A stretch of DNA of 64,000 bases from Clostridium ganghwense. GTDB taxonomy: Bacteria; Bacillota; Clostridia; Clostridiales; Clostridiaceae. Both the position numbers and the translations under genes were made by a program. The stretch is from contig NZ_JAPQES010000001.1 of NCBI RefSeq assembly GCF_026735165.1, forward strand, positions 1,116,001 through 1,180,000. Reading direction: 5' to 3'. The first letter of the stretch is position 1. The number at the start of each line of letters is the position of its first letter. Below the pieces are notes generated by a model, which saw nothing but the letters and a program-made list of their open reading frames with translations, was not told the origin of the DNA and ran no database searches. This document shows, piece by piece, positions 36,156 through 45,566 of this stretch.

Positions 36156-37535
36156 TTAGTCTAGTGGATATTTTATTTTAGGTATATACACACTGGTATA
36201 TGGTGGTGGTGGTATGAAAATACCTTCTTTTTTGCATTTTATTATTCTTTTATCTCCTCTTTGTAATATTCCGTTCTTTATATCTGTACTTCTTAGTTCA
36301 GCTATTCCTGTTACTGCAACATATATATCTGAAATTTTATACCAAGTAGTATAATTTACAGCCCCAGTTGGAGGTAAATAGAATATCTTCTGAAAAGTAG
36401 TTACTGATTTTTTAGTTGCATCTCCATAAATTCCATCTACTATAACTTTAGGTATTGCAGGATAATTATCTGATATCCTATTCAAATATTTTTGTACTGT
36501 TCTTACTGGTTCTCCACTGCTTCCTAATTTTAAAGTATATCCTGGATAAGACATAGGAATTCCTGAAACCTTCTTAGCCGTTGTCAATTCTAAATCAGTT
36601 CCATAGAAATTTGTTAATATCTCATATGGAACCTTACCTGCATCACCTAAGAATTTACTTCCCCACTGAGTAAGCCACCCAGGACATTTAACTTTTTCTC
36701 CATCACAATATTGAGAGAGTAAAGGCTGTTTTTTTCCAGGCCTTTTCATATATGTTGAAAATATATTATCAACAACTCTGCTAATATTAGAGTATATATT
36801 TCTTCCATACGAAAATGCATGATCAAAAGCAGTAGAACTAGTTATATCAAAATTCTTTCCTTTTCCTCTGTACCATTCAGTATATATTCTATTTAACGTA
36901 AATGAAATAATACAATATACATTGGCTCTTATTGTACTTTCTGGCCAAGTAGAAAAAATTTCACAAGATGCCACATTCTTAACATAATCTTTGTATCTTA
37001 AAGTATAATTAGGTGCAGAAGGATCATCTGGAACACCAGCATGCACAACAATAAGTTCTGGCACTACTGGTTCTGGTAAAACCACTCCTCCTGTTGGCTC
37101 TGGAAGTGGTTTGTTTGGATCTTCAGGTATCTTTGGTAGATATTTACCAACTAATTTGTTAGGTGCAATATTTATTATTTCTTTTTCATTTACCTGCCTT
37201 GTAGGGCTTATTGGCTTAAGCCTACATGTTTGAACCGCTAAGGTGTCAGGGTAAATTTGACATCCATTTATAACTATATCTCTATACCCCTTTGCCTTTA
37301 CCTCTACATCACAAAGACTATATGGTAATTTATCTGATGGCTTCATTGAATTATCTATAGGTGGTGCATCTAATTCTAATTGACTTGTTTGTCCTGAAGA
37401 ATCAGTAGTAATTACTTGTTCCTTTTGTCTACTTTCATCCGTTTCTTTATGCTTAACAATTATTGTAACATCAGGAATAGGGACATAAGTATCTTCTACT
37501 AAAGTTTGCACTTGCAATCTTCCTTTTTGTGCCAT
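36156..37535 (-). CDS. sleC: Spore cortex-lytic enzyme SleC
   Basis: 459 residues. The N-terminal carboxypeptidase-regulatory-like pro-region (residues 1-115; VEVKAKGYRDIVINGCQIYP) and a Pro-rich linker precede a SpoIID-like catalytic region near 200-290 (FTLNRIYTEWYRGKGKNFDI, SSTAFDHAFSYGRNIY). A PG_binding_1 domain follows at about 330-405 (LKLGSSGEPVRTVQKYLNR). This order matches SleC of C. perfringens and C. difficile, a lytic transglycosylase stored as a zymogen and activated by Csp proteases when spores germinate. AAAGGAG precedes ATG 37535. The Csp gene lies immediately upstream on the same strand, supporting the call. Confidence 0.92.
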   Translation of the reverse strand: MAQKGRLQVQTLVEDTYVPIPDVTIIVKHKETDESRQKEQVITTDSSGQTSQLELDAPPIDNSMKPSDKLPYSLCDVEVKAKGYRDIVINGCQIYPDTLAVQTCRLKPISPTRQVNEKEIINIAPNKLVGKYLPKIPEDPNKPLPEPTGGVVLPEPVVPELIVVHAGVPDDPSAPNYTLRYKDYVKNVASCEIFSTWPESTIRANVYCIISFTLNRIYTEWYRGKGKNFDITSSTAFDHAFSYGRNIYSNISRVVDNIFSTYMKRPGKKQPLLSQYCDGEKVKCPGWLTQWGSKFLGDAGKVPYEILTNFYGTDLELTTAKKVSGIPMSYPGYTLKLGSSGEPVRTVQKYLNRISDNYPAIPKVIVDGIYGDATKKSVTTFQKIFYLPPTGAVNYTTWYKISDIYVAVTGIAELRSTDIKNGILQRGDKRIIKCKKEGIFIPPPPYTSVYIPKIKYPLD

Positions 37536-37612
37536 TATTATTCTCCTTTAAAAATTACTTCACTAATAATATTATGAAGCTAATATTGCAATTGTGCTCT
37601 TGCTCTTATTCT

Positions 37613-40600
37613 TTATCTAATTTTTTCAAAAACACCATTAATATCCAAAATACCGAACCCCCAACTTCTATTAGGATAAACATCTCCTGGTCTTCTATCT
37701 GCCCCTCTTATTAGATAAGTTTTTACTTTTGTTGAATACATAGTAGGGTCATTACCTTTTACTATTCCCCACTCTAAAATAAGTGCTATAGCTCCAGCTG
37801 TAACTGCTGCCCCCACGCTGCTTCCCGAAACTCTAGTTGTTCCTCCACCTCTCGAAACTGTTAAAGCATTTATTCCACCAGCTGCTATGTCTGGTTTTAT
37901 TCCTTGCTCTCTTGTAAAACCTCTCCCCGAAGCTGATACTATCGTTTCTGTATTTTGATTGTAATAAGCACATGATATAACTTTTCTACTAGTTGATGGA
38001 ATTGTTAATGTAGTATTTTGTGAAGGTGCTAAAAATTTTGTTCCATCCTTTAACAATTCCCTTTGATATAACCATGCATTATATCTTCCATCTACTATAA
38101 AATCTCCAAAAAGCTTAAACTTCCAAATTCCTCCTCTAGCATTTCGTATATCTATTTTTATAAGTTCGTCTCCAGTAATCTCTTCTGGAAGAAAATATTC
38201 TACTGTTATAACACTTCCTTCAAAAATAAGCTTTGATACTTCTTTCTCTCCAAGTCTTGCTGGAATCTTATCAATAACCTCTCCTGAAGGAGATGTTATC
38301 CCTATAGATACCTTATCTGGCCTCTCACACCATATTTGAAACTTTAAATTTCTCTGCATAGGATCCACCTGTAGTTCTATAATTTTTTCCTCACCAGTTT
38401 TCTCAAACTCTCCTGACACATGAATTTCTCCATCACCTTCATTTCCACAACTAGTAACCACTACCACTCCTCTAACCTTTGAAATCTCGTCTATATATCT
38501 TTCTATTATGGAAGTTCCATCATGAGATCCTTTGTTAGTTCCTAAAGGGATATAAATAACTACAGGTTTTTTTAGCCTTCTGGCTTCAGCATATATATAC
38601 TTAATTCCTAAAAGAATCTCTGCTGTACAATAAGTTGGAACATCACCCTCATTAATTCCTTCCCTTATTAATGAATTTTTCTTTGCATTCTCTAATTTTG
38701 CTACTACGAATTCACATCCTGGTGCAGCTCCTATAAGTTCAGGATTTCTTCCTCTTCCTCCTATTATTCCTGCCATACTAGTTCCATGTCCAATTTCATC
38801 TTTGCTATCTACTATAGCATAAGGATCTTGCCCTTGCTTTTTTGCGATAATAGCCCTATTAATCTCTTTTCTGGAATATCGTCTTCCAACTAATGGAATT
38901 TCTGGTACTCCTGTATCTTTTATAGTTTGATCCCATATACTAACTATTCTTGTTGTATCATTCTCATAAATAAATTCTTCATTTAAATAATCTATACCTG
39001 TGTCAATTATTCCAACAAGAACTCCTTGACCAGTTAAAGTCAAAGCAGGATTTTCATGAAATTTTGATATATTAGCTGCATCTATAGGAGATATTTGATT
39101 TAATGTATATAAAGAAGGTTCTTCTACATATATTATTTCTTTAGTATTATTAAAAAACTCCTCTGCTTTATCTGCATCAATAGAAACAATTGCATATCTT
39201 TCATCTAATATGAACACACATCCAAAATCTATATTTTCAAAAACCGAATTAATATCACCTTCATATTCCACTACATAGTTACTATATTCCTCACTATAAA
39301 AATACTCTTTGCAAATTTCTTTGAGTCTCATACTCTCCTTGTTTCTAACTCTATTTCGAATAGCCAAATTCATTCCCCCTTTTACACATAACTCACCATA
39401 CCCCCAAAGTGATCCTGGGTAAACAGTGTCTGTTCTTTCTCTTCTAGCTCCCTTCAACATATAATACTTAAGTCTATCCCCATACATATATGGATCATTT
39501 CCTAACACTAATCCCCACTGCATAAATAGTGCTGATGCACCAGCTGCATGAGGTGCCGCCATTGATGTACCTGACAAACTATCATATCTACCTCCTGGTA
39601 TTGATGATAGTATCTCTTCCCCAGGTGCCATAATATCTGGCTTATCTCCTTCCAGTCTTCCCCTTCCTGAAAAACCTGATAAAGAATTTGTCTTATAATT
39701 ATAGCTTCCAACAGATATAACATTGGAAACCGTAGCTGGAATTCCCAAAGTATTAAAGGGATTAGGCTTTAAAAATTTTGTATTTGGATTCAATCCTTCT
39801 GCAATAGGCATCCATATATCAAATCTACCTACTGTCTCTCCTGTAGAATATATGTTTATCTCCCAAATCCCCTCAGTTAAATATCCAGTATCTACGTTTA
39901 AACTTACAATTATTTCTCCATTTATATCAAAAGGTTTAGAACCACTATTATAGATAAAATACTTATTTGTTCCAATATTCCCTTCATAGTATCTACCATC
40001 TTTTAATGCAATGACCCCGCTGCTAATACCTTGGGGACTTTTAATTTCTATACTAATATCGGATAAAAAATCTTTATAAAACTGTAATATAAAACTTTCT
40101 TCATCACTTGCCATTGCCATGGATATATTAATACTTTCTCTTAAAACACCTCCTACATGGTGAGCTGCAGCCCCTTCATTACCTGCAGCTACAACAAAAC
40201 TTATCCTTTCTAAACTACAGACTGTTTGCATGTACTGCTCAAGTAAACTATTACCATTATGTGCTCCATCATTTGTACTGAAACTTAAGCTTATTACTAA
40301 AGGTTGTTTTAATTCTTTGCTTTTATCTATCAAAAACCTAATTCCTCTCATAAGTTGTGTTGATTTTGCATAATTAACCTTACCGCTTCCTGTCATCTTT
40401 ACCATAGCAATGCTAGCTTTATATGCAGTTCCATAATATCTTTTGTTTATATTTCCCCCACCACAAGCAATTCCAGCAACATGAGTACCATGTCCTATAA
40501 AATCTTCTTGAGAGACTATACTATATGGATTTGGAGAATTTATGGCTCTATTTATATCATTTTTATTCCAAACCTTTCCACCTTGTGAAAGATCATATAT

Positions 40601-41104
40601 ATATTCTATTCTTGTATCACCTGCTTCATTTTTAAAGGCAGGATGTAAATAATCAATTCCTGAATCAATAAATCCAACTAATACTCCTTCACCAGTAAGA
40701 TTGTATAATTGCCATACCTCTGGTACACAAGCAGCTCTATTACTACCTAAATCTGAAGTAAATAAAGTTTTTGGAAGTTCAATATATTGAATTTCTTCAA
40801 TAGTAGACACCTTCAGTAAATCCTCCATATTTATAGTAATTATTCCATATCCAAACCCTAAGTTTTCAAATATTCCTCCTATTGCTTCTACCTTTTGCTT
40901 AACCTTTATAAGCTCATCCCCAAATAATACAATCAATTCAACTTTGCCTATTAGTATTTCATCATTTTGAGAAAACTCTGCTATCTTTGCTTTAATATTG
41001 CTAGGAACATTTAAAAGCAAATTTAATAATCCATCTCTATTTTCCGTAAATAACCCTCCTAAAATTGATTCATTAATATTATGTTTATGAGTAAATTTAC
41101 ACAA
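37613..41104 (-). CDS. cspBA: Double subtilisin-like germination protease, CspBA-like
   Basis: 1163 residues: a pro-domain (about 25-115), a first S8 protease domain with D147 (GFIDSGID), H205 (GHGTHVAG) and Ser near 513 (LSGTSMAAPHAAG), then a second pro-like segment and second S8 domain with Asp near 700 (GIIDTGIDYL), His near 771 (GHGTSMAG) and Ser near 1093 (SGSSVGAAV). Csp proteases cleave SleC during germination. C. difficile has a CspB-CspA fusion whose CspA half is dead; here both halves keep Asp-His-Ser. sleC follows after 77 bp. The start is uncertain: TTG 41104 has no ribosome site and lies just past a terminator hairpin. Confidence 0.9.
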   Translation of the reverse strand: MCKFTHKHNINESILGGLFTENRDGLLNLLLNVPSNIKAKIAEFSQNDEILIGKVELIVLFGDELIKVKQKVEAIGGIFENLGFGYGIITINMEDLLKVSTIEEIQYIELPKTLFTSDLGSNRAACVPEVWQLYNLTGEGVLVGFIDSGIDYLHPAFKNEAGDTRIEYIYDLSQGGKVWNKNDINRAINSPNPYSIVSQEDFIGHGTHVAGIACGGGNINKRYYGTAYKASIAMVKMTGSGKVNYAKSTQLMRGIRFLIDKSKELKQPLVISLSFSTNDGAHNGNSLLEQYMQTVCSLERISFVVAAGNEGAAAHHVGGVLRESINISMAMASDEESFILQFYKDFLSDISIEIKSPQGISSGVIALKDGRYYEGNIGTNKYFIYNSGSKPFDINGEIIVSLNVDTGYLTEGIWEINIYSTGETVGRFDIWMPIAEGLNPNTKFLKPNPFNTLGIPATVSNVISVGSYNYKTNSLSGFSGRGRLEGDKPDIMAPGEEILSSIPGGRYDSLSGTSMAAPHAAGASALFMQWGLVLGNDPYMYGDRLKYYMLKGARRERTDTVYPGSLWGYGELCVKGGMNLAIRNRVRNKESMRLKEICKEYFYSEEYSNYVVEYEGDINSVFENIDFGCVFILDERYAIVSIDADKAEEFFNNTKEIIYVEEPSLYTLNQISPIDAANISKFHENPALTLTGQGVLVGIIDTGIDYLNEEFIYENDTTRIVSIWDQTIKDTGVPEIPLVGRRYSRKEINRAIIAKKQGQDPYAIVDSKDEIGHGTSMAGIIGGRGRNPELIGAAPGCEFVVAKLENAKKNSLIREGINEGDVPTYCTAEILLGIKYIYAEARRLKKPVVIYIPLGTNKGSHDGTSIIERYIDEISKVRGVVVVTSCGNEGDGEIHVSGEFEKTGEEKIIELQVDPMQRNLKFQIWCERPDKVSIGITSPSGEVIDKIPARLGEKEVSKLIFEGSVITVEYFLPEEITGDELIKIDIRNARGGIWKFKLFGDFIVDGRYNAWLYQRELLKDGTKFLAPSQNTTLTIPSTSRKVISCAYYNQNTETIVSASGRGFTREQGIKPDIAAGGINALTVSRGGGTTRVSGSSVGAAVTAGAIALILEWGIVKGNDPTMYSTKVKTYLIRGADRRPGDVYPNRSWGFGILDINGVFEKIR

Positions 41105-41110
41105 ATAGAA

Positions 41111-41143
41111 AAAGCTTAAAACTTTTTCTAAGTTTTAAGCTTC
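41111..41143 (-). terminator. Terminator after the HD-GYP gene
   Basis: gcttaaaactt (41114-41124) pairs with aagttttaagc (41130-41140) around a short loop, with a minus-strand T-run. The HD-GYP stop codon lies inside it and the csp reading frame begins only a few bases beyond. Confidence 0.7.
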
Positions 41144-42931
41144 TTTTTTATTTTTTCCACTAAAGGCACATTCTTTTATATAATCATAACCTGCATTATC
41201 TTCTTTTATTATTTCTAAAAACACATCTACTATTAATGGATCAAATTGTGTTCCCTTGTTAATAACTAATTGTTCAACGGCTTTCTCTAAAGGCATTCCT
41301 TTTCTATAAGGTCTATCAGATACCATAGCATCAAAGGAATCTGCCACTGATATTATCCTTGCTCCAAGTGGTATCTTCTCTCCTTTTAATCCTTGTGGAT
41401 ATCCTTTGCCATCATATCTCTCATGGTGATATCTCACCATTTTTCTCTCTTCTTTTAAGTTTTCTACTTCTCTTAACGCATAATATCCTTTCTCAGGATG
41501 AGTTTTTATTATCTTAAATTCTTCTTCTGTAAGTGCATTTGGTTTATTTAGTATCTTTCTATCTATTCCTATCTTTCCAATATCGTGAAGTAATGCTGCA
41601 ATTTCAATTTCATCAATATTTACATCCTTATATGATGTATCACTTAAACTTAATCTTTCTGCTATTAGCTTTGCATAGTAAGTAACATTTTTTGAATGTC
41701 CTGCTGTATATTCATCTTTTATCTCTATAAGCTTAACTAAAGTCCACATTATCTGCATATACTGTTCTTTTTTTATTCTTTCATTTTCACTAATAGTAGT
41801 AAGCATTACGCTTATTTCTTTATTAGCATCTATAAGTTCTTCATTATAAATTGTTAGCTCTTCTTCTCTCTGTTTTATTTTATCTGCCATATTAAATAAA
41901 TTATCTATTATTTCTTTAATTTCTTTATATTGATAGCTCTCTAATGAATTAAATTCATAATTTTCTGCCGCTATATTTTTTACCATATTTGAAAAAATAC
42001 TTATATTTTTAATTACTATTGCAGAAAGTCTAGCTGAAAAGGCAAACATCATAACTGATACAATTATAATAAACACTAAAAGTAAAGTTACTATTCCACC
42101 AAGTAAAAATTTATTCCCAAATATATCATATTCAACAATAATATAAGTATTCTCTATATCATTTCTTTTTATTGTGCTTAACACATACTTATTTCTACTA
42201 GAATTTTTGTACAAAATAGTTTTGGTATTATTCTCACCTAAATTTTTTAAAAGTTTAAAATCAAATATACTATTTTCATACTTTAAATCTTGTTGATAGC
42301 TTTTGAATATTATATCTCCATCTTGACATACAATATAATACTCTATATTTTCAAGTCTCTCATTTTCAATAAGATTAGGACTTATTAAAACAACACACAT
42401 TCCTGTAATTTCATCATCTTTTATTATAGGGCTCACAATATTTATTGAAAGTTTTCTTGTCTTATACTGTACATATGGATTTGAAATATAAGTTTTTCTT
42501 GTTTTTAAAACTTGGTTATAATACTCTTTTCCACTGAAATCCATCCCTATAAATTCTGAGTAATCTTTTTCACTTTGTCCAGATGAAGCATTTACTATTA
42601 CTCCATCTTTATCTAGTATTAAAATTCCTAAAATCCTATTTTCGATAGCAATAGTATTTTGTAAAAATACATTTTTTTCTTCTGTGGAATAATTACTATC
42701 CATATTTTTGGCAATAGTATTAGAAATTTCAACTATTCTTGCTTCCTTTTGCTGTATATTATTAGTTAGAATGTTAACTAAATTCTTTTCATTACTAAGG
42801 ATATCAAAATATATAATACTTAAAATAAAAATTATAATTATTACATAGGTTATACTTATAAATACTACACCACTCTTAAGTATTGTCCTGAAGGCAGCTT
42901 CTTTTACACTTGTCAGCTTCCTATCTTTCAT
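41135..42931 (-). CDS. Membrane HD-GYP cyclic-di-GMP phosphodiesterase with Cache sensor
   Basis: 598 residues. Membrane segments near 18-40 and 285-307 flank an extracellular double-Cache-type sensor. A HAMP-like linker and coiled coil (about 310-385) lead to the HD-GYP domain (about 390-575) with LLHDIGKIGIDRKIL, THPEKGYYAL, YHHERYDGKGYPQG and ISVADSFDAMVSDRPYRKG. All metal-binding His and Asp residues and the GYP triplet are intact, so hydrolysis of c-di-GMP is expected. The gene starts directly after the stop of an orphan binding-protein gene, with no gap, so the two are coupled and may act as one sensor. Confidence 0.9.
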   Translation of the reverse strand: MKDRKLTSVKEAAFRTILKSGVVFISITYVIIIIFILSIIYFDILSNEKNLVNILTNNIQQKEARIVEISNTIAKNMDSNYSTEEKNVFLQNTIAIENRILGILILDKDGVIVNASSGQSEKDYSEFIGMDFSGKEYYNQVLKTRKTYISNPYVQYKTRKLSINIVSPIIKDDEITGMCVVLISPNLIENERLENIEYYIVCQDGDIIFKSYQQDLKYENSIFDFKLLKNLGENNTKTILYKNSSRNKYVLSTIKRNDIENTYIIVEYDIFGNKFLLGGIVTLLLVFIIIVSVMMFAFSARLSAIVIKNISIFSNMVKNIAAENYEFNSLESYQYKEIKEIIDNLFNMADKIKQREEELTIYNEELIDANKEISVMLTTISENERIKKEQYMQIMWTLVKLIEIKDEYTAGHSKNVTYYAKLIAERLSLSDTSYKDVNIDEIEIAALLHDIGKIGIDRKILNKPNALTEEEFKIIKTHPEKGYYALREVENLKEERKMVRYHHERYDGKGYPQGLKGEKIPLGARIISVADSFDAMVSDRPYRKGMPLEKAVEQLVINKGTQFDPLIVDVFLEIIKEDNAGYDYIKECAFSGKNKKEA

Positions 42932-44026
42932 TTAATTATCCTCCAGTTTTATAAATTTCCCCTCTTTAACTTTAAATATAAATTCCCCATTAATACAATC
43001 TCCAAAGTAATTAAATTGTAAAGTATTGTTATGTAATTTTAAATTTTTTTCTTTCATTAGTCCTTCTTGAAAAGAAATATTGTATTTATTTTTATTTTCA
43101 TAAGCTTTACTTATGAGATAAAGGGCCTCATAAGTAACTATTGAAATTATGCTATTATTTTTATCATATTTTTTTAAATTTTCTATCAAATTATTGTAGT
43201 TATAATACCTATTGCTAATATCTTTAGGACTAAAAAAAGTAAAACCTTCCACTGCTTTTCCACCATAATATATTAGATTATAATCTGCAGCCCAAGATAA
43301 TCCAAAACATTCTTTATCGATGTTTTTTCTTTTCATATTCTGAATAATAAATGCAGAATCCTTTCCATAAGCTAATAGAAGAACTAGATCACATTTTTTT
43401 ATTAAATCTATATTATTAGGTGAAAACTTCGCTGCTTCTCCCTTTAAAGCTTGCTTCCACAGTATTTTTCCGCCTAAATTTAAAATTTGTCCTTCTACCG
43501 AATCTTTATATTCCAAATTATTAGTATCATATATAATTGCAAAGTTATTTCCTATATTATTTCTTTTTAAATAATCAAATAAAGCCTTAATCTCTATACT
43601 ATCATCTGGCAGTACCCTCCATATATAATCCTTCTTGTTACTAAAAGTAACAGATGTTGAATTAACGGCTATACATGTTATTTTATATTTTTCCAAATAA
43701 GGTTCTAATTTGATTAGCTGTTGACTGTTTGCAGCACTTATTATAACTTCTACCTTTTCAGACTTTAATGATTTAAATATGCTATCTAAATCATTAAAGT
43801 CTGTATCCTTTATCATAAGCTCAATTTTTCTATTATTAATTCCACCATGTTCATTTATTTCTTCTTGAGCTATTTGGGCTGATAAAAAGGTGGAGGTAGT
43901 ATATTCACTTCTTTCCTTTTCAAAATCATTTAGTATTGCTATTTTTATAGGTTTATTATGATTTACATAAAACAAAGCTATTACTACTAGAAAAATTCCA
44001 ATAAGAATAAATCTTTTTTTCTTCAT
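42932..44026 (-). CDS. Amino-acid-type (LivJ-like, Peripla_BP_6) binding protein
   Basis: 364 residues. An N-terminal membrane anchor (FILIGIFLVVIALFYVNH) has no lipobox cysteine, so it stays membrane-tethered by that helix or is secreted. The type I periplasmic binding fold is shown by IKIAILNDFEKERSEY, STFLSAQIAQEEINEHGGIN, VEVIISAANSQQ and NNFAIIYDT. LivJ-like proteins bind branched-chain amino acids or related ligands. No permease or ATPase gene is nearby. Instead it is fused in transcript to an HD-GYP sensor, with its TAA directly followed by the next ATG, implying a signalling rather than transport role. Confidence 0.82.
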   Translation of the reverse strand: MKKKRFILIGIFLVVIALFYVNHNKPIKIAILNDFEKERSEYTTSTFLSAQIAQEEINEHGGINNRKIELMIKDTDFNDLDSIFKSLKSEKVEVIISAANSQQLIKLEPYLEKYKITCIAVNSTSVTFSNKKDYIWRVLPDDSIEIKALFDYLKRNNIGNNFAIIYDTNNLEYKDSVEGQILNLGGKILWKQALKGEAAKFSPNNIDLIKKCDLVLLLAYGKDSAFIIQNMKRKNIDKECFGLSWAADYNLIYYGGKAVEGFTFFSPKDISNRYYNYNNLIENLKKYDKNNSIISIVTYEALYLISKAYENKNKYNISFQEGLMKEKNLKLHNNTLQFNYFGDCINGEFIFKVKEGKFIKLEDN

Positions 44027-44056
44027 AAATTATACCTCTATATGAAAATAAAAATA

Positions 44057-44725
44057 TTATAATTTTATTTCTACCCTATCCAGCTTAGCCAGCACTTTTA
44101 TATCCTTTATTCCAACAGTATCTGTTCTTAAACTACCTCTATTACTTATCAAAAGTAATTTACTATTATCTAGTTTCTTTATTTGTCTTATAATTTTTTC
44201 TCCATTATACTCAATTAGACAGATTGAATTATTTTGAATTTCATGAGTTATATGAGCAAAAGCTATATCACCTTTTGCCATTCTAAAACCTATCATATCA
44301 TCATCTTCTACTTTTAAAAATAGAACCTTATCTTTTGAGTAACCCTCAATCTTATTACCTATAATAGGCATTTTTCTTCCTTCTAAAGCCTTATTCATAT
44401 CATAACCATATACAGGTACAGTTTTTAAAACAGAACTAAAAGCATCATTCCAAACATCTTTTACTTTTTCAATTGGTGCAGTCTTTCCTATTTTCTCTTG
44501 TTTTCCTTCTTCCAATGCCTGTTCTTCAAAAGACATTGTTATATCATTTAAATCTTTTCCTAAAACCTTTGATATTCTATCCATCACACTTTGATTTACA
44601 ACTTTTCTTCCCAATTCAACATCTTTTATAAAATTTTCAGAAGCTCCTATTTTTTTTGCTAATTGTTTTTGGCTCAACTTCGCTTCTAATCTTACTTGTT
44701 TTATTTTATTTCCAATTCTACTCAT
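44057..44725 (-). CDS. XRE-family regulator with inactive S24/LexA-like domain
   Basis: 222 residues. The helix-turn-helix is at 8-62 (IKQVRLEAKLSQKQLAKKIG, ENFIKDVELGRKVVNQ). The C-terminal half (about 110-222) resembles S24/LexA domains: VEDDDMIGFRMAKGDIAFAH stands where self-cleaving members have GDSM, so the catalytic Ser is Asp, and the usual Lys region reads GEKIIRQIKKL. Self-cleavage therefore is unlikely, and the domain probably serves dimerisation or ligand sensing. A linker rich in Glu and Lys separates the halves. Its target is unknown; it stands alone between two differently acting genes. Confidence 0.85.
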   Translation of the reverse strand: MSRIGNKIKQVRLEAKLSQKQLAKKIGASENFIKDVELGRKVVNQSVMDRISKVLGKDLNDITMSFEEQALEEGKQEKIGKTAPIEKVKDVWNDAFSSVLKTVPVYGYDMNKALEGRKMPIIGNKIEGYSKDKVLFLKVEDDDMIGFRMAKGDIAFAHITHEIQNNSICLIEYNGEKIIRQIKKLDNSKLLLISNRGSLRTDTVGIKDIKVLAKLDRVEIKL

Positions 44726-44834
44726 ACCTATTCCTCCGATGCATTATTTTACTTCAAGTATTTAACTATATTTTAATATAATTTCTTATTTTTTTCCATT
44801 GATATATTTAGTAATTTAAATAAATAATTTATAT

Positions 44835-44870
44835 AAAAAACCCCTTTGCTGTATAAATTCGCAAAGGGAT
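44835..44870 (-). terminator. Terminator after the cyclophilin gene
   Basis: ccctttgc (44842-44849) pairs with gcaaaggg (44861-44868), followed on the minus strand by a T-run. It lies 14 bp past the 44884 stop. Confidence 0.75.
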
Positions 44871-44883
44871 TTAACTTTTTTTA

Positions 44884-45399
44884 TTACATTTTTTCAGGTT
44901 CTGGATATTCTACTCCAAAAGTATCAACTGTAACTGTTTCCATAACTTGATCTTCATATGGTCTATCACTGTAATCTGTTTTTGTGCTAACTATTTTATC
45001 AGCAACCTCTATTCCTTCTATAACTTTTCCAAAAGAAGCATATTGTCCATCTAAATGTGGTGAGTTTTCTACCATTATAAAGATTTGACTTCCTGCTGAA
45101 TTAGGAGCCATTGTTCTTGCCATTGATAAAACTCCTTTAGTATGCTTCAAATCATTTTTAAAACCATTTGCAGTAAACTCTCCTTTAACTGAATAACCAG
45201 GGCCACCCATTCCTGTACCTTGTGGATCTCCCCCTTGAATCATAAATCCTGGAATTACTCTATGAAAAATGACTCCATCATAAAATCCTTTTTTTATAAG
45301 GCTAATGAAATTATTCACTGTATTAGGAGCAATTTCTGGATATAGTTCTGCTTTCATAATATCTCCGTTTTGCATCTTAATAGTTACTATTGGATTCAT
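44884..45399 (-). CDS. Peptidyl-prolyl cis-trans isomerase, cyclophilin type
   Basis: 171 residues covering one cyclophilin domain. It shows VIFHRVIPGFMIQGGDPQGTG and the catalytic FHR arginine, then GVLSMARTMAPNSAGSQIFI and the late motif YASFGKVIEGIEVADKI. The enzyme speeds proline isomerisation during protein folding. No signal peptide is present, so it acts in the cytoplasm. AAGAGAGGAG precedes the ATG. It is monocistronic with its own terminator. Confidence 0.95.
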   Translation of the reverse strand: MNPIVTIKMQNGDIMKAELYPEIAPNTVNNFISLIKKGFYDGVIFHRVIPGFMIQGGDPQGTGMGGPGYSVKGEFTANGFKNDLKHTKGVLSMARTMAPNSAGSQIFIMVENSPHLDGQYASFGKVIEGIEVADKIVSTKTDYSDRPYEDQVMETVTVDTFGVEYPEPEKM

Positions 45400-45500
45400 A
45401 AAATTTTCTCCTCTCTTATAACCACTCTCTTTTAGATATTAAATATATTATACTAAATTATACCACAATATACTCCTCTTTAATAAAAAAGAAAAAAAAT

Positions 45501-45530
45501 AAGGTCAAAGGAAATTTTTCCTCTAACCTT
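45501..45530 (-). terminator. Terminator after the hypothetical gene at 45567
   Basis: Inverted repeat aaggtcaaaggaaa / tttcctctaacctt with wobble pairs, followed on the minus strand by a long T-run (attttttttc). Confidence 0.7.
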
Positions 45531-45566
45531 AAATTAATCTATAAATTATAAAACACTTATCAATTT

